Counted from the first letter of the stretch, positions 43,662-53,667 are shown. The stretch: 64,000 nt of DNA from Flavobacteriales bacterium (GCA_017620815.1 JAGAUI010000008.1:1-64000); one strand, 5' to 3'. Program-made: numbers and translations. Notes: generated by a model not told the origin, from the sequence alone.

Positions 43662-45656
43662 ATGAGTCAAAACATAGAAGAAAAAAAACCAATAGAACTC
43701 CCAGAAAATGCCTTCCGTGAGTTGCATGAAGGCGAGGAGTATCGTCCTGTGATGTCCCCAGACAAATCATATCCCGAAATCAACCTATGGTCTGTTTCTT
43801 GGGGTGTGGTGATGGCTGTAGTATTTTCGGCAGCAGCTGCATTTCTAGGGCTTAAAGTAGGACAGGTATTTGAGGCTGCTATACCTATTGCCATTATAGC
43901 TGTAGGTCTTTCAAGTGCTGCCAAACGTAAAAACGCTCTAGGAGAAAATGTCATCATTCAGTCCATAGGAGCTTGTTCTGGTGTGATAGTTGCAGGTGCT
44001 ATCTTTACACTTCCTGCTCTCTATATCCTCCAACGCACCAACCCAACCCTTACAGTAAACTTTATGGAAGTATTCCTTAGTTCGCTGCTAGGTGGTATCC
44101 TAGGAATACTTTTCCTTATACCTTTCAGAAAGTATTTTGTGAAGGATATGCACGGCAAATACCCTTTCCCAGAAGCAACAGCTACCACACAGGTGCTTAT
44201 TTCGGGAGAGAAAGGAGGCAGCCAAGCTCGCCCACTTATCATAGCTGGTCTAGTAGGTGGTCTTTATGACTTTATACTATCTACATTCTCATGGTGGAGC
44301 GAAGTTCTTTCTACCAAAATCCTACCTTGGGGTATGGAAATAGCAGACAAAGCAAAACTGGTCTTCAAGATAAACACAGGTGCTGCTGTATTAGGATTGG
44401 GATATATAGTAGGGCTTAAATACTCTACCATAATATGTGCTGGTTCTATATTTGTATGGTTTATTATCATTCCTCTTATAGGTGTAGTATTCCCAGAGGC
44501 AGCTGCTTCGCTCAATGGTGATGTAACTACCCCTGTATCACAGATGAGCCCAGAAGTTATATTTACGACATATGCACGTCATATAGGTATAGGCGGTATA
44601 GCTATGGCAGGTGTGATAGGTATCATACGTTCATGGGGTATCATCAAGAGTGCAGTAGGTCTTGCTTCTCGTGAGTTCTCTGGTAAAAAAGCAGACGATA
44701 ACGTCAAACGTACAGACCGCGATATCTCTATGAAGACCATTATGATATGTGCTGGTATAGCACTGGTGGCTACATTTATTTTCTTCCAGTTTGGAATTAT
44801 ACATAACTGGATGCAGAGCATCATAGCTTGGGTGGTGGTAACAGTTATAGCATTCCTATTTACTACAGTCGCTGCCAATGCGATAGCTATAGTAGGCACC
44901 AACCCTGTTTCTGGCATGACTCTTATGACACTTATATTGGCTTCTGTAATACTAGTGGCTGCTGGTCTTAAAGGAACATCTGGTATGGTAGCGGCTCTTA
45001 TCATAGGTGGTGTGGTATGCACTGCTCTAAGTATGGCTGGTGGATTTATCACAGACCTTAAGATAGGATATTGGTTGGGTTCTACTCCTGCCAAACAGCA
45101 GACGTGGAAATTCCTAGGAACTCTAGTTTCAGCCGCTACTGTAGGTGGTGTGATACTGGTGCTTAACAAGACTTATGGTTTTGATGCTGCAAATGGAGGT
45201 CTTGTAGCGCCTCAAGCCAATGCTATGGCTGCCGTTATAGAACCTCTTATGAGTGGTAAGAGTGCACCTTGGTTGCTATATGGTATAGGTGCTGTGATAG
45301 CTCTTATCCTTACAGGGCTTAAAATACCTGCTCTGGCATTTGCTCTGGGTATGTTCATTCCTCTAGAACTTAACACTCCGCTTGTAGTGGGTGGTCTTGT
45401 GAGCTGGTATGTAAGCACACGTAGCAAAGACGCCTCTGTAAACAAATCCCGTATGGAGAAAGGAACACTACTTGCTTCTGGATTTATAGCTGGTGGTGCT
45501 CTTATGGGAGTGGTAAGTGCTACTATGCGTTTTGCAGGTTTTGAATACTCTCACTCTATGAGCGAAGGCGTGATGCAGGCTCTTGCTCTGGTAATGTATC
45601 TGCTTATAATTGTATTCCTCGCTTGGTATAGCATGAAAGAGGATAAAAAAGCATAA
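43662..45656 (+). CDS. OPT-family oligopeptide transporter
   Basis: 664 residues, about 14 to 16 membrane helices, of the oligopeptide transporter (OPT) family, which imports small peptides or metal chelates with protons. Family features are the N-terminal SWGVVMAVVFSAAAAFLGLKVGQ and the PFPEATATTQVL loop. The gene follows serB by 18 bases and is closed by a hairpin at 45685. Confidence 0.92.
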   Translation: MSQNIEEKKPIELPENAFRELHEGEEYRPVMSPDKSYPEINLWSVSWGVVMAVVFSAAAAFLGLKVGQVFEAAIPIAIIAVGLSSAAKRKNALGENVIIQSIGACSGVIVAGAIFTLPALYILQRTNPTLTVNFMEVFLSSLLGGILGILFLIPFRKYFVKDMHGKYPFPEATATTQVLISGEKGGSQARPLIIAGLVGGLYDFILSTFSWWSEVLSTKILPWGMEIADKAKLVFKINTGAAVLGLGYIVGLKYSTIICAGSIFVWFIIIPLIGVVFPEAAASLNGDVTTPVSQMSPEVIFTTYARHIGIGGIAMAGVIGIIRSWGIIKSAVGLASREFSGKKADDNVKRTDRDISMKTIMICAGIALVATFIFFQFGIIHNWMQSIIAWVVVTVIAFLFTTVAANAIAIVGTNPVSGMTLMTLILASVILVAAGLKGTSGMVAALIIGGVVCTALSMAGGFITDLKIGYWLGSTPAKQQTWKFLGTLVSAATVGGVILVLNKTYGFDAANGGLVAPQANAMAAVIEPLMSGKSAPWLLYGIGAVIALILTGLKIPALAFALGMFIPLELNTPLVVGGLVSWYVSTRSKDASVNKSRMEKGTLLASGFIAGGALMGVVSATMRFAGFEYSHSMSEGVMQALALVMYLLIIVFLAWYSMKEDKKA

Positions 45657-45684
45657 AAGACATATTGATTATGTACACCCGGCA

Positions 45685-45729
45685 ACGCCCGCTCCTATAG
45701 GGAGCGGGCGTTATGCTTGCAAAGCATAA
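45685..45729 (+). terminator. Two hairpins after the OPT transporter
   Basis: CGCCCGCTCC (45686-45695) pairs with GGAGCGGGCG (45701-45710), and TTATGCTT pairs with AAGCATAA (45711-45729). The U-tract is poor, so termination may be inefficient. Confidence 0.65.
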
Positions 45730-45784
45730 AGCCTTAACACTCTGGACATTGCATATATAATTTTTATATATCACTCTTTTTATA

Positions 45785-45792
45785 TACATTTG
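45785..45792 (+). promoter_or_regulatory. -7 box for the menC-like gene
   Basis: A perfect TACATTTG, with a predicted leader of about 32 bases. Confidence 0.6.
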
Positions 45793-45828
45793 TCATTTAA
45801 AAACCTTTATTCTATACACTAGATATAA

Positions 45829-46881
45829 ATGAAAGCCTACTGGACACATCGTCGCCTTATATTCAAATCCCCTGCTGGGACATCACGTGGCACACTACTC
45901 CACAAGGACACTTGGTATCTGGTGCTAGATGACAGCGGATATACAGCGATAGGTGAAGCGGGAATGTTCCGTGGACTTTCATGTGATGATGTGCCACATT
46001 ATGAAGAAGAATTAGACGCTCTATGCAGTAGGATAAACAGTGGCAGTATCCCCTCCCCTAGTGAATACGAGTCTTATCCTTCTATAAGATTTGCTCTTGA
46101 GGTTGCACTAGGTAAAATGGAAGCTATGAAAGAAGGCAAATGCTATATGGACAGTCCTTGGGTGAGAGGGAAAGAAGGTATAGCAGTAAACGGGCTTATA
46201 TGGATGGGCAGCCATGATAATATGGTTGAGCAGATAAAGACCAAACTAGACGCTGGATATACTTGCCTTAAAATGAAGATAGGAGCGATAGCATGGGAAG
46301 AAGAGCTATCTATTATAAAGGCATTGCGTAGTGAGTTTACATCATCAATGCTCACATTAAGAGTAGATGCCAACGGAGCTTTTACTCCCTCCACTGCTCC
46401 TGCTATACTGGACACATTGGCACGATATGAGGTACATTCCATAGAACAACCTATACGTGCAGGACAGGTAGAAGAGATGGCTCATCTGTGTGAGACAACA
46501 CCTATACCCATAGCTCTGGACGAAGAACTGATAGGGATAAGAGAGCCTCTCACATTGCTTGATACTATACGTCCTCAATACATCATATTAAAACCTACGC
46601 TACTAGGAGGGTTTAATGCAAGTAGAGAGTGGATGTCATCTGCTAGAAAACATGAAATAGGATATTGGGTAACATCTGCCCTAGAATCAAATGTAGGGCT
46701 TGATGCAATAGCTCGTTTTACATACATAGAAGGTGATATAAATTTTCCTCAAGGTCTAGGAACTGGTATGCTATATCACAATAACATACCATACCCTTTT
46801 GAGATAAGAGATGCTCGTTTTTATATGAACGGCACTCCTCATAGCGATAAGGAGTTATATCATCTCATTACAGAAAAATAA
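45829..46881 (+). CDS. menC: o-Succinylbenzoate synthase-like enzyme (enolase superfamily)
   Basis: 350 residues of the enolase superfamily: CLKMKIG with the Lys base, VDANGAF, IEQP and DEE for Mg binding, and LKPTLLGG with the second Lys. In the menaquinone pathway MenC dehydrates SHCHC to o-succinylbenzoate. Relatives epimerise dipeptides, so MenC is the best but not the only reading. No other men gene is near. Confidence 0.78.
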   Translation: MKAYWTHRRLIFKSPAGTSRGTLLHKDTWYLVLDDSGYTAIGEAGMFRGLSCDDVPHYEEELDALCSRINSGSIPSPSEYESYPSIRFALEVALGKMEAMKEGKCYMDSPWVRGKEGIAVNGLIWMGSHDNMVEQIKTKLDAGYTCLKMKIGAIAWEEELSIIKALRSEFTSSMLTLRVDANGAFTPSTAPAILDTLARYEVHSIEQPIRAGQVEEMAHLCETTPIPIALDEELIGIREPLTLLDTIRPQYIILKPTLLGGFNASREWMSSARKHEIGYWVTSALESNVGLDAIARFTYIEGDINFPQGLGTGMLYHNNIPYPFEIRDARFYMNGTPHSDKELYHLITEK

Positions 46882-46896
46882 AAAACTACCATACAA

Positions 46897-47910
46897 GTGA
46901 ACAAAGATTATAAAATATCTATCATCGTTCCCATATATAACCGTCCAGACGAACTAGACGACCTGCTACATAGCATAGATATGGCTCGCATACCCGAAGG
47001 CATGAGCTATGAAGTTGTGGTAATAGAGGATGGTTCGGCTATAAAATCAGATGCTGTATGCAGACGTTGGGAAGAGAAGATGGACATAAAGTATTTTGCC
47101 AAGGAAAATACAGGTCCTGGAGCTTCTCGTAACTATGGCATGGAACGTGCCAATGGTGATTATTTTGTGATAGTGGATTCAGACTGCCTACTTCCAGAGG
47201 GTTATTTTATGACTCTTAATGACATCATATCTACTCCCGATGCTCCCGATGCCATAAGCGGCCCCGACCGTGCCCACCACTCTTTCACCGATGTGCAGAA
47301 GGCAGTAAATTACGCCATGACTTCGTTTTTTACCACTGGAGGATTGCGTGGAGGGAAGAACAATGTATGTGGCACACGCCAGTTGCGTAGCTACAATATG
47401 GTCATTTCACGCCACGCATATGATATGTCGGGAGGATTCTCACGTCAGCGTGTAGGTGAGGACATAGAATACACTCACCGCCTATGGGCAAACGACCTCA
47501 CCACCCAATGGAACGAAAGTCTTTATGTTTACCACAAACGCCGCGATACTCTTTCAGACTTTTATCGTCAGGTATATGATTTTGGTCGTGCTCGTCCTAT
47601 CCTTAACCGCATGTTCCCCGGCACTGCCAAACTTACATATATGTTCCCTTCGCTATTTGTGGGGTTTGTGGCACTTTCCATTCTCACTGGGGCATTTGCT
47701 CCTATATGGTTTGCTCCGCTATGGTTGTACATGCTTATCATTTTTATATCTTCATCTTACATAAATAAAGACCTAACGGTAGGGCTTACATCTGTCGCTG
47801 CTGCTCTTATAATGCTTACAGGATATGGTCTAGGCTTTATAGTCACATCATGCCGCCTCATATATTATAACGACGTTGTCAAAGCCTTTCCTTATATGTT
47901 CAAACACTGA
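46897..47910 (+). CDS. Family 2 glycosyltransferase, membrane-attached
   Basis: 337 residues beginning at a GTG codon: the GT-A fold starts ISIIVPIYNRPDELDDLL, with VDSDC as the DxD-type metal site and VGEDIEYTHRLW as the acceptor/base region. Two to three hydrophobic helices lie at the C-terminus (about 245-320). It likely adds a sugar to a lipid or surface polysaccharide; donor and acceptor are unknown. No in-frame ATG is available early enough. Confidence 0.88.
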   Translation: MNKDYKISIIVPIYNRPDELDDLLHSIDMARIPEGMSYEVVVIEDGSAIKSDAVCRRWEEKMDIKYFAKENTGPGASRNYGMERANGDYFVIVDSDCLLPEGYFMTLNDIISTPDAPDAISGPDRAHHSFTDVQKAVNYAMTSFFTTGGLRGGKNNVCGTRQLRSYNMVISRHAYDMSGGFSRQRVGEDIEYTHRLWANDLTTQWNESLYVYHKRRDTLSDFYRQVYDFGRARPILNRMFPGTAKLTYMFPSLFVGFVALSILTGAFAPIWFAPLWLYMLIIFISSSYINKDLTVGLTSVAAALIMLTGYGLGFIVTSCRLIYYNDVVKAFPYMFKH

Positions 47911-47933
47911 TAATAATCATAAAAAATACTATT

Positions 47934-48608
47934 ATGCGTAAAAATATCTATACATTATTACTATTGCTATTTGCACTTACAGCTATGGCACAGACCACAG
48001 ATGCTGGTTGGATAGAAATAAATCCAGATATACATCTATTTAAGAACAAAAAATGGTTCTTCACCCCCGAAGTAGGTTACCGCTCTACCAATTTCAAAGG
48101 CAGTCATCAGTTTATGTTCCGTCCTCACGTAGGATATAAAATGAACAAACACTTTTCATATGAACTAGGTGCTTCTTATGTAGTATCTTGGAGTAATTTT
48201 ACCGCCACAAAACACGATGCAAGTCTTTACCAACACGTAAGTGCATCTACTGGGAGCTGGAATGAATTCTCTCTAGGTATGCGTGTACGTATAGAAGAAG
48301 GTATTTCACACCCTGTAGGTGGCGATAACATATTCACAGCGAGATTGCGTGTACGTCCACATATCAAGTATAATCTGCCACTGCTTAAATCAAAATCACT
48401 TTATATTCAGGCATTGCTTGAAAACCACACCTATCTTGCCAATCGCGACAAACTTAACGACGCTCTATGGTTGGCTGGTCGCCTAGGTGTAAGTCCTTCC
48501 AAACGTTTGCGTATGATATTTGAATACAACTACGCCCTCACATATAAACCAGCCAATACTACATATGGCAACCGTTTCCGTTTGATAACTTACTATAAGT
48601 TCTTATAA
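47934..48608 (+). CDS. DUF2490-type outer-membrane protein
   Basis: 224 residues: signal peptide (ends near AMAQ), then alternating beta-strands ending in an aromatic-rich FRLITYYKFL, which suits an outer-membrane barrel. The pattern matches what I know as DUF2490. Function unknown. It follows the glycosyltransferase by 23 bases. Confidence 0.75.
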   Translation: MRKNIYTLLLLLFALTAMAQTTDAGWIEINPDIHLFKNKKWFFTPEVGYRSTNFKGSHQFMFRPHVGYKMNKHFSYELGASYVVSWSNFTATKHDASLYQHVSASTGSWNEFSLGMRVRIEEGISHPVGGDNIFTARLRVRPHIKYNLPLLKSKSLYIQALLENHTYLANRDKLNDALWLAGRLGVSPSKRLRMIFEYNYALTYKPANTTYGNRFRLITYYKFL

Positions 48609-48625
48609 TACAATTTATTTTTCTC

Positions 48626-48660
48626 AAAAACGCAGCCCCTTTCAGGGGCTGCGTTTTTGA
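48626..48660. terminator. Terminator after the DUF2490 gene
   Basis: A 15-bp perfect stem, CAAAAACGCAGCCCC (48626-48640) with 48646-48660, and a TTTCA loop. Confidence 0.85.
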
Positions 48661-48665
48661 TTTTA

Positions 48666-48770
48666 AAAAAACAGTCCCACCTTGCGGTGGGGCCATCTTA
48701 TAGCAGTTTTCTGCTATACCCTGAATACTTATTTATGGATATTTATCGCCTTATAAAACATAATATATAC
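48666..48770 (-). ncRNA. Candidate small RNA
   Basis: About 105 bases on the minus strand with all the parts of an independent transcript. A -7 box (TATATTTG, 48782-48775) predicts a start near 48770. An internal perfect hairpin follows (about 48698-48719, ATAGCAG/CTGCTAT). It ends in a GNRA-capped stem, CCCACC-GCAA-GGTGGG (48677-48692), followed by GU and then seven U (48672-48666). No coding frame is evident. It sits between the terminators of the two flanking genes. I cannot match it to a known RNA family. Confidence 0.55.
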
Positions 48771-48774
48771 TGTG

Positions 48775-48782
48775 CAAATATA
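48775..48782 (-). promoter_or_regulatory. -7 box for the candidate small RNA
   Basis: A perfect TATATTTG on the minus strand in a gap where no minus-strand gene begins. A T-run about 19 bases upstream is a weak -33. Confidence 0.5.
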
Positions 48783-48821
48783 ATATATTTTTCATAGAAA
48801 AAAACATTGATACATTATTTT

Positions 48822-48870
48822 TATGGACAAAAAAAGGTCGCCCTTTCAGGGCGACCTTTTTTTGTCCATA
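48822..48870. terminator. Terminator with a 22-bp perfect stem
   Basis: 48822-48843 pairs perfectly with 48849-48870 around a TTTCA loop: a GGTCGCCC core, seven A:T pairs, then a further seven pairs. It terminates the leftward PTS-IIC-like gene. Confidence 0.9.
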
Positions 48871-48876
48871 TTTTGT

Positions 48877-49872
48877 TTATAGTTTCATATCACCTTCTAC
48901 TACCCACCCCGCACGTTTCATACATAAATGTACCATCAATGCTATAACGGCAGGAGCTATGAAATACACGAGTATAATTTCAGTTACCAACATAGTATTT
49001 GACATCGTTCCACTCATAGTAGCATACGCAGCCAATGGCCCTACAAGTCCCGCTGTCCCCATTCCTGCCCCTAGAGCATTATTGGTCATGCCAAGCCAAA
49101 CGGTAGATACAGGCCCCATCACAGCCGAAGCCACAGTAGGTGCCAACCAAATGATAGGCTTACGAGCTATATTTCCTATCTGTAACATAGACGTTCCCAA
49201 TCCCTGTGAGATAAGCCCACCTATACCATTATCACTGTAACTTATCACAGCAAAACCTATCATCTGTGCACAACAACCAGCCGTAGCTGCACCTGCTGCC
49301 AGTCCATCCAATCCCAACATTATACATATAGCCGCCGAACTTATAGGCAATGTAAGTATGCATCCCACCACCACAGCTACCACTACTCCCATCATAAAGG
49401 GAGAGAGTTGTGTAGCATTGTTAATGATTTCTCCTAGATATAACATCATATCATTTATAGGGCTGCAACAATAATGAGCAAAAAGACCTCCCGCCACTAT
49501 CGTAACCATAGGAGTGAGTATTATATCTACAGGTGTGCGTCTAGATATTAACTGTCCTATCTCGGCAGCTATTATCACAGAAAGATATGAGCCCACAGGC
49601 CCTCCATACTTATAACCCAATGCCCCCACGATAGAGGATGAGATGATGACCAACGTATCATATTTTATACCCACAGCCATGGCAAGACCTATACAAGAAC
49701 CTACCAATGGTGATGAAGCCGAAAGAGCATCGGCTATAAAAGAGAGAAATGAGAGGCACTCTATCTTGGCTATTTGGGAGATGATAAGACCCAATATAAG
49801 CGAACAAAATAAACCTTGAGCCATATAGCTCAATGCCTCTACCACATATTTTTTAAAGAGTGTTTTCACCAT
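48877..49872 (-). CDS. PTS IIC-like membrane protein
   Basis: 331 residues, eight or more hydrophobic helices, with motifs (PVDIILTPMVTIVAGG, GMTNNALGAGMGTAGLVGP) like the PTS_EIIC_2 family of sugar-transport subunits. No IIA, IIB, HPr or enzyme I gene is near, so it may not work as a normal phosphotransferase transporter. The start at 49872 (MVKTLFKKYV) was preferred because the longer frame from 49926 runs through the hairpin at 49901-49923. Confidence 0.75.
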   Translation of the reverse strand: MVKTLFKKYVVEALSYMAQGLFCSLILGLIISQIAKIECLSFLSFIADALSASSPLVGSCIGLAMAVGIKYDTLVIISSSIVGALGYKYGGPVGSYLSVIIAAEIGQLISRRTPVDIILTPMVTIVAGGLFAHYCCSPINDMMLYLGEIINNATQLSPFMMGVVVAVVVGCILTLPISSAAICIMLGLDGLAAGAATAGCCAQMIGFAVISYSDNGIGGLISQGLGTSMLQIGNIARKPIIWLAPTVASAVMGPVSTVWLGMTNNALGAGMGTAGLVGPLAAYATMSGTMSNTMLVTEIILVYFIAPAVIALMVHLCMKRAGWVVEGDMKL

Positions 49873-49900
49873 ATACCTTATATTATATACATCATATAAA

Positions 49901-49923
49901 CCGAGCAGCCTGTGGCTGCTCGG
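49901..49923 (-). terminator. Hairpin between pncB and the PTS-like gene
   Basis: CCGAGCAGCC (49901-49910) pairs with GGCTGCTCGG (49914-49923). The U-tract on the minus strand is short (UUUAUAU), so it may only partly stop pncB transcripts. Confidence 0.6.
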
Positions 49924-49937
49924 CATTAAATTCAGTA

Positions 49938-51116
49938 TTATTCTATACCCAGTATTTCTTTGGCTAGATAGATTGCGTGAGCATCTCCCGTATATTTACC
50001 GGAGCTATCAGAAAGTTTAACGGTAGGCGACCATATATCACCTTCTATAAGCACATCGCTTAGTTTTATAACCATATTCATAGCTTCCAGACCTACATCA
50101 TTGGTAAAGTTTGTTCCTATACCAAATGACATACCTATCTTTCCCCTACAATGCCCAGCTATCTTTTCTACCACAGGAGGGGTAAGAGCATCTGAAAATA
50201 TGATGGTTTTGGATACAGGGTCTATGCGGTGTTTCTTATAGTGAGCTATGATATTATCGGCAAATGTGAGAGGGTCTCCGCTATCATGACGCACCCCATC
50301 AAATAGTTTTGAGAATTTTTTATCAAACGAATGGAAGAATGAAGCCGTAGTAAAAGTATCTGAAAGGGCTATACCTAGGTCTCCTTGATATACATTGACC
50401 CAGTTATCCAGTCCCATTCTATTGGCCATACGATAACCATACCAAGCCGCATGGAACATAAACCATTCGTGAGCATGAGTACCTATAGGTATCACGTTAT
50501 AATCCATAGCTAGACGCACATTTGATGTACCTATATAGTTATCACCTCCACACTTCTGGAGTTCCTCAACCACCATTTCCTGCACACGATAACTATGACG
50601 GCGACGCGAACCAAATTCTGCTATCTTTACATCCAGAGCTTTATATGTCTCCATCTTGGAGCGTGTAATGGCTCTCACTTCTTCATCTGGCAGACGTTCC
50701 TGTTCTGTCATCATATAGTATAGTTCTGAAATAAGCGACATGAGTGGCACCTCCCATAGTATAGTACGATACCAGTAACCTTCTATCGTGATAGATAGTT
50801 CTCCACCTGTCTGTACTATGGTTAGTTCGCTGCTATCATAGCGATAACCAGCCAAAAAATCCATATAGACAGGGTCTAGATAAGGACACTTACGAGCAAA
50901 GTATGCCTTTTCTTCTCGCGTGAGGGCAAGATTTTCCATCATTCGTGTCTGCTCTTTGAGTGCTTCGGCAAAACCTTCTGGGAAGACGTGTTTTCCTCTA
51001 TTTACAAAACGGTAACGCACTTTTGCTTTGGGAAAAAGCTTGGTTACAGCATTCTGCATCGTGAATTTGTAGAAATCGTTATCCAATAGCGATTTTATTA
51101 TCTGTGGATATTTCAT
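49938..51116 (-). CDS. pncB: Nicotinate phosphoribosyltransferase
   Basis: Salvages nicotinate into NAD synthesis. 392 residues with the family's SLLDNDFYKFTMQNAV start, GTSNVRLAMDYNVIPIGTHAHEW in the middle and FDGVRHDSGDPLTFAD for phosphoribosyl binding. Length matches the bacterial enzyme. Confidence 0.95.
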   Translation of the reverse strand: MKYPQIIKSLLDNDFYKFTMQNAVTKLFPKAKVRYRFVNRGKHVFPEGFAEALKEQTRMMENLALTREEKAYFARKCPYLDPVYMDFLAGYRYDSSELTIVQTGGELSITIEGYWYRTILWEVPLMSLISELYYMMTEQERLPDEEVRAITRSKMETYKALDVKIAEFGSRRRHSYRVQEMVVEELQKCGGDNYIGTSNVRLAMDYNVIPIGTHAHEWFMFHAAWYGYRMANRMGLDNWVNVYQGDLGIALSDTFTTASFFHSFDKKFSKLFDGVRHDSGDPLTFADNIIAHYKKHRIDPVSKTIIFSDALTPPVVEKIAGHCRGKIGMSFGIGTNFTNDVGLEAMNMVIKLSDVLIEGDIWSPTVKLSDSSGKYTGDAHAIYLAKEILGIE

Positions 51117-51236
51117 GGTATAAAGATATTATTTCTTACGAGTAGCTAAATTATAAAAAAGACAAATAATTTTCATAGAAATGACTTTAAATTTCAAAAC
51201 TATCATATAATTTTATTCCACATCAAAATTTTTCCC

Positions 51237-51244
51237 TACATTTG
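51237..51244 (+). promoter_or_regulatory. -7 box for gcvT
   Basis: A perfect TACATTTG; predicted leader about 30 bases. No glycine-riboswitch-like structure is evident in the short leader. Confidence 0.65.
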
Positions 51245-51279
51245 AAAGATTTTAGAATTAAAACACACAATATAAAGAC

Positions 51280-52380
51280 ATGGAACACAATACAGAAGTA
51301 GAGCTTAAAAAAACGGCTCTTAACTCCCTTCACTACTCATTGGGAGCCAAGATGGTACCATTTGCAGGATGGGATATGCCTGTGCAGTACACTGGAGTAA
51401 ACGTAGAACATGAGACCGTAAGACACGGTGTAGGTGTATTTGACTGCTCACATATGGGAGAATTCTTCATAAGCGGGAAAGGAGCTCTTCCTCTTATCCA
51501 GAAAGTATGCTCAAACGACGCCTCCAAACTATATGACGGTAAAATCCAATACTCTTGCCTTCCCAATGGTCGCGGAGGCATAGTAGATGACCTTTTGGTA
51601 TATCGTCAAGACGAAGAGCATTACATACTGGTAGTCAATGCATCAAACATAGACAAAGACTGGCAGTGGATTTCTTCACACAATGACACTGGTGCTGTGA
51701 TGGAAAACCGCAGTGATGCCCTATCTCTTCTAGCTATCCAAGGTCCAAAGGCTGTAGAAGCCCTACAATCCCTCACAGACGTAGAACTAGGCAAAATGGA
51801 ATACTACACCTTTACCACAGGACGTTTTGCAGGATATGATGACATCATTATTTCGGCTACTGGATACACAGGTGCAGGAGGTTTTGAAATCTACTTCCCC
51901 AACGAGATAGCCGAAGATATGTGGAAAAAAGTATTTGAGGCTGGTGCTGCATATGGCATAGCACCCATAGGTCTAGGTGCTCGCGACACATTGCGTCTGG
52001 AAAAAGGTTTCTGTCTATATGGCAATGATATAGATGATACTACATCTCCTATAGAGGCAGGACTTGGCTGGATTACCAAATTCACCAAAGAATTCACAGA
52101 CTGTGAAATCCTTAAAGAGCAGAAAGAAAAAGGCGTATCCCGCAAACTTGTAGGTCTAGTACTAGTAGATAAGGGTGTAGCTCGTCATGGATATCCTATC
52201 ACAGATGAAAACGGAATAGAGATAGGTCAAGTAACATCTGGTACTATGTCACCTAGCCTTAAAAAAGCGATAGCTATGGCATATGTCCCTACCGAAAAAT
52301 CTAGCGTAGGCAGCATAGTATATGTAAAAGTCCGCGAAAAACTACTCAAAGCAGAAGTAGTTAAAATGCCTTTTTTGTAG
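51280..52380 (+). CDS. gcvT: Aminomethyltransferase (glycine cleavage T protein)
   Basis: Moves the methylene group of glycine, carried on the H protein, to tetrahydrofolate. 366 residues. [12 protein letters not shown] at the start, [10 protein letters not shown], and [20 protein letters not shown] are T-protein motifs. Other glycine-cleavage genes are not in the window. Confidence 0.95.
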   Translation: MEHNTEVELKKTALNSLHYSLGAKMVPFAGWDMPVQYTGVNVEHETVRHGVGVFDCSHMGEFFISGKGALPLIQKVCSNDASKLYDGKIQYSCLPNGRGGIVDDLLVYRQDEEHYILVVNASNIDKDWQWISSHNDTGAVMENRSDALSLLAIQGPKAVEALQSLTDVELGKMEYYTFTTGRFAGYDDIIISATGYTGAGGFEIYFPNEIAEDMWKKVFEAGAAYGIAPIGLGARDTLRLEKGFCLYGNDIDDTTSPIEAGLGWITKFTKEFTDCEILKEQKEKGVSRKLVGLVLVDKGVARHGYPITDENGIEIGQVTSGTMSPSLKKAIAMAYVPTEKSSVGSIVYVKVREKLLKAEVVKMPFL

Positions 52381-52457
52381 TATAGATAGGATTTTGCTTC
52401 AATTTTATCATTCATTATGCTTATTTTGACAAATAAGTGTAATAATGATATGTTTTG

Positions 52458-52489
52458 TTGCATTTTAACAGAAATACTTCATACATTTG
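52458..52489 (+). promoter_or_regulatory. Promoter for ilvE
   Basis: TTG at 52458-52460, 21 bases, TACATTTG at 52482-52489. The start near 52494 excludes the upstream in-frame ATG at 52417. Confidence 0.7.
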
Positions 52490-52524
52490 CCTCAATTATA
52501 CAAAAATTCAAAAAACAAAATGAT

Positions 52525-53586
52525 ATGAAAATAGAGATTGAAAAATGCAGTAAGTCCCGTATAGGGGAAATGGATTTCAGCCAGAGTTTGCCATTTGGCA
52601 AATACATGAGCGACCATATGTTTATATGTAAATGGGAAAACGGAGCATGGGGAACACCTCGTATCACTCCTTATCAAAAGCTTTCCATAGCTCCATCTAG
52701 CAAGGTATTCCACTATGGACAAGCTATATTTGAGGGAATGAAAGCCTTCCGTGATAAAAACGACAAGATTTTCCTTTTCCGCCCAAAAGACAATATAGAA
52801 CGCTTTAATAAATCGGCTGTGAGAATGAACATGCCCGAATTCCCAGAAGACCTTTTCTATGAGGCTCTACACACACTAGTGGGAATGGATAGAGATTGGG
52901 TGCCTAGTGGCGAAGGACGTTCATACTACATACGCCCATTTATGATAGGATGTGAAGAGGCTCTTAATGCTGTACCTAGTGCCGAATACATATTTATGAT
53001 AATAGGAGGACCTGTAGATGCTATCTTCAAAGGCGAAGTAAAAGTAAAAATAGCCGACCACTTCTCTCGTGCAGCCAACGGAGGCACAGGTTTTGCCAAA
53101 TGTGCTGGCAACTATGGCGGACAGTTCTACCCCTCTACCCTAGCCAAAGAAGAAGGTTATCAGAGTGTTATATGGACAGATGACTCCACACATACACATC
53201 TGGAAGAAGCCGGACAGATGAACTACATGATGCGTATAGGAGACACATTGCGTACAGCTCCAGTATCAGATAGAATACTAGATGGTATCACACGCCGTAG
53301 CATACTACGCCTAGCCGAGGACATGGGCATCAAGACAGATGTAAGTCCTATACTGGTAGAAGAAGTACTAGAAGCTGGTCGTCGAGGCGAGATAAAAGAA
53401 GCATTTGGTTGCGGTACAGCAGCCGTTATAAGCCCTATAAGCGGACTAGGCTATAAGGATACACATATAGATATCCCAGCCCTCCCAGATGAAGAATCAT
53501 TTGGTGAGCGTTTACGTCAGCGTATATTTGACATACAATACAACCGTACGGAAGACCCTTATGGTTGGCGTGTAGAAGTAAAATAA
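52525..53586 (+). CDS. ilvE: Branched-chain amino acid aminotransferase
   Basis: Transfers amino groups between glutamate and branched-chain 2-oxo acids. 353 residues from the ATG at 52525. PLP-lysine motif GFAKCAGNYGG, and EAFGCGTAAVISPI near the end. Fold type IV, class II BCAT length. Confidence 0.94.
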   Translation: MKIEIEKCSKSRIGEMDFSQSLPFGKYMSDHMFICKWENGAWGTPRITPYQKLSIAPSSKVFHYGQAIFEGMKAFRDKNDKIFLFRPKDNIERFNKSAVRMNMPEFPEDLFYEALHTLVGMDRDWVPSGEGRSYYIRPFMIGCEEALNAVPSAEYIFMIIGGPVDAIFKGEVKVKIADHFSRAANGGTGFAKCAGNYGGQFYPSTLAKEEGYQSVIWTDDSTHTHLEEAGQMNYMMRIGDTLRTAPVSDRILDGITRRSILRLAEDMGIKTDVSPILVEEVLEAGRRGEIKEAFGCGTAAVISPISGLGYKDTHIDIPALPDEESFGERLRQRIFDIQYNRTEDPYGWRVEVK

Positions 53587-53591
53587 CAATT

Positions 53592-53625
53592 AAAAAAAGG
53601 CTGCCCTTTCGGGCAGCCTTTTTTA
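53592..53625. terminator. Bidirectional terminator between ilvE and tpiA
   Basis: GGCTGCCC (53599-53606) pairs with GGGCAGCC (53611-53618), with A7 and T6 flanks. Confidence 0.9.
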
Positions 53626-53667
53626 CACTAGATAGATAGTGTTCAGCATTTATAACTCAAGGCAGCA

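Noticed and set aside
51245-51279. Glycine riboswitch before gcvT
   Set aside because: The predicted leader is only about 30 bases, too short for the aptamer.
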